Origin: Schistocephalus solidus
Taxonomy: Eukaryota; Platyhelminthes; Cestoda; Diphyllobothriidea; Diphyllobothriidae
NCBI GenBank assembly: GCA_017591395.1
Contig: WEDG01011917.1
Span: forward strand, 60,689-124,688
Direction of reading: 5' to 3'
Length of the DNA stretch: 64,000 nt
The translations under genes were made by a program, and so were the position numbers. Below, piece by piece: positions 57,061 through 64,000 of the stretch. Position 1 is the stretch's first letter. Every line of letters begins with the position of its first letter. The notes beneath the pieces were generated by a model. It was not told the DNA's origin. It made no database searches and saw only the letters and a list, made by a program, of their open reading frames with translations.

Positions 57061-58089
57061 CAGACATCATGCTTATGTCAAAACCGTCATCCACGACCCA
57101 TAAAATGCTTCCAATTCGGTAACCCATCGATCCTCTCTAGAAAAATAGCTGGTTCTATGACCCCGCAAACCAAATTGATAACTAGATTAAACGTTATCTT
57201 TCCGCTCCGATTGTTTGCTTGAGTGTTAAGAATGCTAGATCAACTACATTACAACTTCACGGTGATGTTCCTCAAAAAACGTTGTTTTATTTTATGTTAT
57301 TGTATTGTTGAAATGTTTTGTCTACTCCATTAATTTTTAGACTAGACGCAAAACTACGTTTCCGTCAAAGAATTACTATTATGTGTCAGTAAGTCAAGTA
57401 ATTTGGAGGTGTAATGCTACATGTATAGCACGTGCAATTTATTTCAGTCATTCAAACTAAAATCGGAAATAAGGCCCACACCTGGTCTTATGAAGTGAGA
57501 TCTTTTAGTAAGCACAAGCTTTCATAGATTTAAGCATTATCGCTACTTTCGCATTGATACCGTCAGAACTAGGCTTATGGTCTGTTTTAGAATCAAAAGG
57601 AATCCTTTTCCCGTAAAACCTCTCCAAAATTGCCTGAAATGCATTTTCATATTCTGCAAACAAAGCTTATATAACCATCCCTGGAAAGTGCTCACACGTT
57701 TGGTTTCATCATCTCACTTATAGAATTTACGGTTTGAAAAGTGTTTTATGAATGCTAAACGGTGGGGCTGCCCCATAGGGCTGCCCCATAGGGCCGCCCA
57801 ATTGATTTTATTTTAAATACATGCTTTCTAAAGGTTTTCAGTAGGTGGGTCTAGGGTGATTTTTTGACGGAATGTTCTTCAGTTAGTTACTTGTTTTCGT
57901 TGACACACTTCATTGCGCACCCGGAACTCTTACAAAACAGGGACAGGTTTACCTGCAATTGCAGGGGTGGGTTAAGAGATGTAATTTTGGCTTATTCTGC
58001 TGCCATTTTTCACCATTGCATTATACATGGAATTACCGCTGTCGCATTATCTTCGTCAAGCCGACTGCTTTCTTCGGTATCACACCTCC
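57061..58089. other. No recognised gene
   Basis: AT-rich. A 13-bp word GCTGCCCCATAGG is duplicated in tandem near 57766-57792. Nothing else is placed. Confidence 0.4.
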
Positions 58090-58800
58090 TCTGTCGTCGT
58101 TCATGGATGGTTACCTAGTCTGTTTTGCTTCTTTTATGCTTAGTACCAACCATCTATCAATATGCTGTCCGTCACCTCATTGCATCCCTACACTTGAATG
58201 CTAACATATTGGCGAAAGATTTGTTCACAATTTGAGGTGTTGACAGAGGAGATACGTCGCGTGCTTAATCTGATCAACCACAAACCGCTTCCTGGTGTCC
58301 ATCGTCATCGTTTCTGAGTAGCTTTATCTGCAAGATTGCCTACAGTTGTATCAAATGCTGCCTGCCCCCTTGCAAGAACGGTTCCTATATCTGTAACACC
58401 ATTTTCGTGCCAATTGTTAACCCCATCATCGTGTTCTTTCCATCACCTTACTGCAACCCTACACGGAAACAATGAAATATCAACGAAAGATTTATCTGCA
58501 ATTGACACTTGCGAAATACAGCCATGGCGTTCTTGTACATTGCTTTGTCATAAACCCCTTCCTGGCATGCGTAATTGCCACTGTCGTGTTCAATTCGTCT
58601 AGGAGCCTGCCTTCATTGGCATCTAACATCAACCATTCCTCTCGCAAGGGGTGATTTCTTAGTCTGCTCTGCCACTTCCCTGTCTATTGCTTACCACCTA
58701 TGAGTACACTCCTAGTCACCTAATTGAACCCCTACACGTGAATGCTGACATAACGGTGAAATATATTTCCGCAGGGTTTTCTGCTGACGCATTCGCTTAG
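58090..58800 (+). repeat. Diverged tandem repeat, period about 271 bp
   Basis: Corresponding blocks are seen at CATTGCATCCCTACAC (about 58178), TACTGCAACCCTACAC (58450) and ATTGAACCCCTACACG (58722). The first and third units share CTAGTCTGTTTTGC / TTAGTCTGCTCTGCC 542 bp apart. The identity is modest, so the units are old. The reading frames here have no domain. Confidence 0.5.
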
Positions 58801-59279
58801 CCTAGGCGTTTGCATCGGGTAGTATCCTGCATTGGTTTTTTTCCCCAATAGTTGGTTTTCCAGTCATTTACTTGCATTTATTATTGGTCGGTTTTCATAT
58901 GATCGAAACCTGCATCTTCAATACGACATCTGCTTTCCAACTCCTCCTTTCCGTGCACACGCGCTCAGAAAAACAGAACAATTGCCATTAAACCTGCCTG
59001 CCCTTTGCTTTATTTGTAAAAAAATTGCTTGTACTTCCATTGAAACATCTCGCCCTCAGTTCCCATTGCTGTGGGTTCGATTTCCGCTTGCTTGAGTTCG
59101 CGCACCGTCTGCAGCTATTCTTGCTCCTCGGGATTCGTTTACTTTTTTACGTCCTTCCCTGTGGACATATCATAATTCCTCTTACCTGACTGTTTCAGCT
59201 ACCGCTCTTCCTCAGTTGCCGTAAGTGCTTGTGTTATTGGCATACTCATGCGCGTAAACCAGCTTAGGTTCTGATTAAC

Positions 59280-59798
59280 CTTCTACTTGTTTTCCAGCCA
59301 GGTGCTTCCCACTTGGTTATCACAGCCTTAAGGGCCCCATGACGTATCACTGACCTGCTCAAGTAGAGCTTTCTTAAGGGATGTGTCGTACATACGCACA
59401 CTCCAGTCTTGTTTATTTCCTCGGCAGCACTTGTTGTTCCTTCTGGTTATCAACGTTTCGTTGATTTGAAATTTGACCACTGATCCGCCTACTTCTTTTA
59501 TCTGCGTCAGGAGTGCGTTTGAGCAGACATTCTGGCAGGTGGGATACCAGTCTATTGCTGCTCTCAAACTCACCCCATACACAGCTGCACATGGCTTAAC
59601 TGGCGTTTCCGAGATGAATGCCAGGCACCTTTTCATTAATTTCGGTATGTTCAGGTGGCTAGAATAAAATATTGAGTTTGAGCGTAAAGCGCCCTTCCAC
59701 CTACAAACCATACATGTAAACAAAAACCCGCCCCCGTGCTGCCTTAGGATTTGTTGCTTCATTTTTCCTCCACAATCAAATCGTAACTTAGTCAGCAA
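59280..59798 (-). pseudogene. Merlin/IS1016-like transposase remnant
   Basis: The minus-strand frame 59798-59328 carries CGGKM, FTCMVCRWKGALRSNSIFY (zinc-ribbon-like Cys pairs), SHLNIPKLMKRCLAFI, VYGVSLRAAIDWYPTCQNVC, KEVGGSVVKFQINETLITRR and KCCRGNKQ, then YDTSLKKALLEQVSD. A shifted frame continues ALKAVITKWEAPG. This order (zinc ribbon, helix-turn-helix, then (I)DE-S/T...RK...GR) is that of IS1595/Merlin DDE transposases. The first catalytic Asp of IDET is Asn, and after KWEAPG the sequence decays before the DEW block. Merlin DNA transposons are known from schistosomes. No terminal inverted repeats were located. Confidence 0.6.
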
Positions 59799-59811
59799 GA
59801 GCGATTTCTTT

Positions 59812-60295
59812 TAGCAGTAGCTGAGTAGGCCCGGTGAATTGGTTATCCGTTCGATTTCCTGATATTGCGTGGGTTGGACAATGTGGCGTGTTCTCTCCTT
59901 TCTGTCGTCCGGGCTACAACAGGGCGAACAATAACCTACCCCTCGGGCCTTCTTTCCGTGTGTATTAAAAAGAGTGGATGCATTAGGCCCACATACCATT
60001 ACAATAATTTATCTGCATCATGATGCTCATGTAAGCCTAAAACATTTTATGCATAAGACGTAAAATCTATTTAAAATGCTACAGACTCGTCCGCTTTCCG
60101 ATTTCAAGGCTACGATATCTCCTTACTAACATCTCACCTCGGTATTGGTGCGTAGATCAGGTTATGTCCGTTATATGCTTTTCTGCCTTTGTCTTCCTTT
60201 GCGCTTTAATTTAGTGCTACTAGTCAAAATTTTTGCGTTTTTTATTGGTTAATTGCAGTCTGGTTTGCATTCATTGACCTTCAAGTTCAGCCTTT
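59812..60295. other. No recognised feature
   Basis: Short frames only. It may include the eroded flank of the Merlin-like element. Confidence 0.35.
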
Positions 60296-60517
60296 TCAGT
60301 TTCCTGAAATTCTCCATCAACGGGTTTGGGACATCTTTGAATTTTCCGCCACGACCCATCTCCGAGGTCACCCATTGAAACTGCGTGTCCAGTAGGCGAG
60401 ACTGGATGTGCGTAAGTTCTCCTTCTCTGTCAGAGTGGTTAAACCATGGAATGCCCTCCCTGAACACGTTGTTATGTCACCATCGCTGGAAATTTTTAAA
60501 AGGAAGCTTGACAGTTT
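60296..60517 (+). pseudogene. A-like LINE polymerase C-terminus
   Basis: Plus strand: HLRGHPLKLRVQ, stop, ARLDVRKFSFSVRVVKPWNA, LPEHVVMSPSLEIFKRKLDS. This is the standard RT C-terminal block (fSvRvv..WN.LP..vv..psl..FK..LD). It is broken off by a family B fragment. The element 3' end resumes on the other side. Confidence 0.75.
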
Positions 60518-60717
60518 TATTTATTTATTTATTTATTGCCAGTTTACAGGCAAGGTCAAAAGGGATATATACAGTAGGGGGTCCAGCGACACTGAAAAAA
60601 ACTCCTGATCGTTCTTTAAAGTATTTTCAGGAGAAAAAAACTGCAGCTTGTTGAACAGATTAAAGTTTAGGACAGGGAAGTGTTGACACAGGTGCACGGT
60701 GTAATACTTCTCCTTTA
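60518..60717 (-). mobile_element. Family B LINE copy 4, 200-bp 3' fragment
   Basis: Tail TAAATAAATAAATAAATAAA at 60518-60537, then the family B 3' terminal sequence as at 35.6 kb (ACTGGCAATAA, TATATATCCCTTTTGACC, CTGCAGTTTTTTTC). Severe 5' truncation. Confidence 0.85.
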
Positions 60718-60920
60718 TGTTCCGCAACGAGCCTGAGTGATGAGGAATTTATCTTAACCCTCGAGAGTCGTGCACCACTTGTCATATTTTATGACCGCCT
60801 TTTGTACCTATGCAACCCACGCGGTTTCTCTGGTTACCGCACTTTATTTTACGTTAAAAATAGGGTACTCAAAGGCCTATGCCTATTTCCCTCAATAAAT
60901 TGAATTGAATTGAATTGAAC
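60718..60920 (+). mobile_element. A-like LINE 3' end with (TTGAA)n tail
   Basis: CCTATGCCTATTTCCCTCAA then TAAATTGAATTGAATTGAAT. It completes the element interrupted by the family B fragment. The tail differs from the family A copies (AATAAAGTGACTT), so this is a sister subfamily. Confidence 0.65.
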
Positions 60921-61430
60921 TTCATCTAACCGAGTCCTTTCTACATATCATTCACACGTTTTATCAAGTTCTTTTAGTTAACGATAATACAACAGGAACA
61001 CTTTTTTTTGTTTGAAATATTCATCTAACTTCATTATTGCGGGCTTTCGAAATTGAGCCGCCATCTTTTCTGCTCTCCATCCACATGGGAATCCTCTTAT
61101 ATGTACGCCGGTTGGCCTATTTCACAAATTATATACTGAATTTTAACCCTATTTGTTTATTCGAACAAAAAAATGAGGTCATCAGCGCACGACGCTGGCA
61201 ACATTTTGAAGGATGTCCTAATTGATCGATTTTTAAGGCGCATTCAAGGACGATCCTTCGCGGTGAATGGAGGACCTTTTTGCTGAAATATTGGGAATTT
61301 TACTTTCAAAATAAAGCGTAGCTCTCTCTCTCTCTATACATATATATTCTAACTTCTGACAATGAGAGCAAGCAAAGCAAAGACACTTCTTTAGAAGAAA
61401 AATCTGGCCATATTACCTTCAATTGCAGGC
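60921..61430. other. No recognised feature; short (TC) and (TA) runs
   Basis: A short CTCTCTCTCTCTCT then TATACATATATAT stretch at 61322-61349. Otherwise anonymous. Confidence 0.4.
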
Positions 61431-62340
61431 TTTGTGCTCGTGCTCTTAATGCCTGCAGCCTACGATCGGCAAAATGCACCAAAAGCGTACTTACCATAAA
61501 AAGTGTGGGTTACGAAGATGAAATTTCCGTTAGTTGTGCCCATTAATTGATAAAACTAAAAAAATGGAAAATGAGCTTGGGGAGGTAAGGAAGCTCCCGA
61601 AACAGAATATTGACGGACTGAAAGAGATTACGTGTGTAAGAGCAAAAGAGCAAAGCGCAAAATGCTTATAATTCAAGATAATAACGTCTTAGAAGCTTCT
61701 GAATTTATGTGTTGCAATCCAATACCTGTCAAATTGGATAACAGTAATATCAGGAAAACTTCAAGAGTGCCTCATCCAAAGGCAGTCCCGACTACAGTCT
61801 CAACTTCTGTCAGCCATTCCAACAGTTCGAAAGAATCCTTCGTTGAAAGAAAGAAATCGCGTGGCAAGATGGAATAAGGAAACACCGTACCAAGAGTATA
61901 AAGTCAGAAACAACTCTGATGAATTCCTCAGGTCATTTAGAAAAAAACCAGATCGGTATTGTATTAAAGGACGCCCTAGTCCAAGAGAATTGTGCAGTTA
62001 TTCAGGGTTTACCTTACTCAATTGCCCTTAAGCAAAGGATATCGACTGATCTTGCACCTGTTGAACGATAAACTTTATTCGGGAGAGAAGGTGACCGTTC
62101 GCGTAGCCTTCAGGATCGGAAAAAAGGAATAGTGAATAGTCAGAAACTGTGAGAGCACTGCTTAGCAAAAATTGTCTAGGACAGCAAGGAAGAGGCTAAG
62201 CTGCTTCCTTCTAGGAAAACTAACCTCAAACTCTCCTATAAGGAGGTTTTTCAGCCGGACTACTCTCCAGCAGAACATCTGAAACACCGCAAATTACTGC
62301 TGGAATTGAAGAGGGGACTTGCAACTTGAGAGATAAGCCT
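61431..62340 (+). pseudogene. LINE ORF1 remnant (family A/B type)
   Basis: Plus strand in several frames: AKCTKSVLTIKSVGYEDEIS, KMENELGEVRKLPKQNIDGL (matching the YEDE..C.GC and coiled-coil part of the other ORF1 copies), RVARWNKETPYQEYKVRNNS, RYCIKGRPSPREL (VIKG.PES block), EKVTV..AFRIGK, and EAKLLPSRKTNLKLSYKEVF then FQPDYSPAEHLKHRKLLLEL. It is older than the other two ORF1 copies and extends furthest at the C-terminus. Confidence 0.6.
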
Positions 62341-63420
62341 ATATATTTTCAGGGGACGCGTGATTTATAATTTTTTTAGCATTTAGAATTTATATTTGGT
62401 TAGCACTGGCAAGGCACTGTCTAAGCAAACATTAGTAACGAAATAAAGTTATGACAATGTGTGCAGATAAAATGTGCAAATACATAGAACTCGTCCAGAT
62501 AGGTTAACAAATAGCGATGTTTTTGATATTAATAATGAACTATAAAAACTAGGCAGTGAAAAAAACTTCTACCTTAAAAAAATTGAGGCAGAGTTCAATA
62601 GGCCTACATTTTTCGAATAGAATTTAGGAGAAAAAAACTGCATAGGAAAAATAAGGTCAGGTGGTATAGAAGGGTAATACTGCAGTAGCATTTCAGAATG
62701 AGATAATGAAACGTCAAGATGGATTGTTCTTGATCACTTAGGCGTATGAAACAAAATCTCGCAAAAAAATGGTCAATAAACTTGAGGCCTCAGCATCTTT
62801 CGATCTAGAATTGAATTCTGATGATAGTTAAAAATCCAAACGAAAGGGCAGCAATTTAGACTGTGTACCAACGAATGTGTACGTCCGAATGACGTCATCG
62901 TTTGGATGAATGGTGAAATAAGGAGACATAATTTTTTTAATGGGGGACTCGAGGTAGCGAAAATATAGTTTCAAGAGGGTCACTTAAATTCCCGATGGTC
63001 CTTTATCCGAGTCATGGGGAAAGCTACTGGGAAAAGATGAGGAAAAAAACAAGGTTAATAGAATCAGTGTTAAGATAAATGTGCAGTCTTCGCTTGAATG
63101 CAGATAGACTAGCTAACGACCTAATATCAATTGGCAAGTTATTCCAAAGAAAACTATACCTAGAAGCAAAGAAGAGAGAGCGTTTACACGTGGAGGATGC
63201 AGGGGGAGGTATAATTAGCGCAGAATTTCTTTGATTATACGGAAGACTATCGGGGGGAAGTAACAGAAAGCCTGGAGAGAGTTGAACTATTATTTAGTCG
63301 GAAAAGAAGAAAAAAGCCTGCATCCAGTCTCCTGACCCAAAGAAATTCAGCTTCGTTAGCAGGCATCTTGTTGAGTAGGAAGTAGTTGAAAGAGTCTTTG
63401 CCGACAATGCTCAACTACCA
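62341..63420 (-). pseudogene. Diverged B-like LINE, polymerase C-terminus and 3' end
   Basis: Minus strand: ANEAEFLWVRRLDAGFFLLF, RLNNSST, then SLFFASRYSFLWNNLPIDIR, SLASLSAFKRRLHIYLNTD. The first part parallels the family B block RCELTSLDPLWLRRLQKGLF. The 3' noncoding part at 62540-62660 keeps an echo of the family B tail (GTGAAAAAAACTTC, GGAGAAAAAAACTGCA on plus). Clearly older than the other B copies. Confidence 0.6.
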
Positions 63421-64000
63421 AGAGGAGACCTGACTTTGGAAAGGATTTTTGGAAGCAATTCACAGTTACAGTGTACTGCAATTACAAAAACACGTAAGAA
63501 AGATGCTCAAGTGGATGGCCTGTCGGTAGGACGGACTGCGGGCGCTTCGCTCTTTGGTTTGGATTTTGAGTCTGCAGCATTTGCAGGTGGTTGCACAGCA
63601 ATAAGAAACAAATAAGCGAGAATTATTGTCGATCAAGGTAGAGGAGACTGGAATCAGCCTATCTGTCGCATGTACCGTCATACCTTAGCCATACCCAGCA
63701 TCCATCCGAGTTGGATGGAACAAGGAAAAGGAGCACCCCACGTGGCTTTGGGCAAACGGTCCCTATTCCCTAATCGAAATCCAAAATGCAACGATAAGTC
63801 TCATCTAACCTAATATCCTCACTGTAAACGTAGGGGAAAATTCCCTAGGATGTACCGCAAAGTCACCTGTAAAATGGTGAGGTTCGACTACTATGTCCCG
63901 TTAGGGAGATCAGAAAAACTTTCCAAACCGCGAGATACGTTGTGTACTAAATGCACCGAATCCAACCTAGGCAGCAGACTGCTCAGGATAAAACTACAAA
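63421..64000. other. No recognised feature
   Basis: Anonymous DNA to the window edge. A frame at 63466-63681 (minus) has no motif. Confidence 0.4.

Overview
The window is a repeat-rich piece of eukaryotic nuclear DNA, most likely from a flatworm, and within those a tapeworm of the diphyllobothriid type (Spirometra, Schistocephalus or Dibothriocephalus relatives). Four things point there. It holds one recognisable host gene, an S-adenosylmethionine synthetase, with tiny 5' introns of 35 and 43 bp and 3' introns of 1.1 to 2.9 kb, an asymmetry known from flatworm genes. It holds CR1/Jockey-like and RTE-like LINE remnants, Penelope-like remnants with a GIY-YIG domain, and a Merlin/IS1016-like transposase relic. 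It holds degenerate TTAGGG-type sequence. The RTE-like LINE has C2H2 zinc fingers after its reverse transcriptase, as I recall from diphyllobothriid genomes. Genus and species are inference.

Layout. 1-2.76 kb is the end of a tandem array with a period of about 305 bp. Each unit carries a tRNA-derived head (A and B boxes) followed by a sequence that folds like a small type I hammerhead ribozyme. Decayed dispersed copies lie at 6.1-6.4, 8.9, 9.75, 10.6 and 21.7 kb. 3-10 kb is mostly anonymous AT-rich DNA with repeat fragments and one weak candidate exon. 10.9-15.0 kb has two telomere-like tracts in opposite orientation around a 2.6-kb purine-rich block. 15.3-16.1 kb is a long inverted repeat, and 17.7 kb a (AG)90 microsatellite. 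19.4-21.5 kb holds Penelope-like fragments.

23.0-33.2 kb (minus strand) is the complete S-adenosylmethionine synthetase gene in seven exons. They splice to a 401-codon frame with consistent GT/AG junctions. Its large introns contain further repeat copies.

33.3-56.3 kb is a LINE graveyard. A minus-strand LINE of family A (about 5 kb once insertions are removed) is split by two 5'-truncated family B LINEs. A decayed RTE-like LINE with zinc fingers and another A-like reverse transcriptase follow. Next is a plus-strand A element split by a longer B element that still has ORF1, endonuclease and reverse transcriptase regions. 56.3-64 kb has an 88-bp minisatellite, a diverged 271-bp repeat, the Merlin relic, a further A element with a B fragment in it, an ORF1 remnant and a B-like 3' end.

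Apart from the synthetase no host gene is secure. Every transposon reading frame seen is broken by stops, frameshifts or changed catalytic residues. The observation most worth testing is the hammerhead-like fold in the tRNA-headed tandem repeat, which would make it a retrozyme or Sm-alpha-like self-cleaving repeat.
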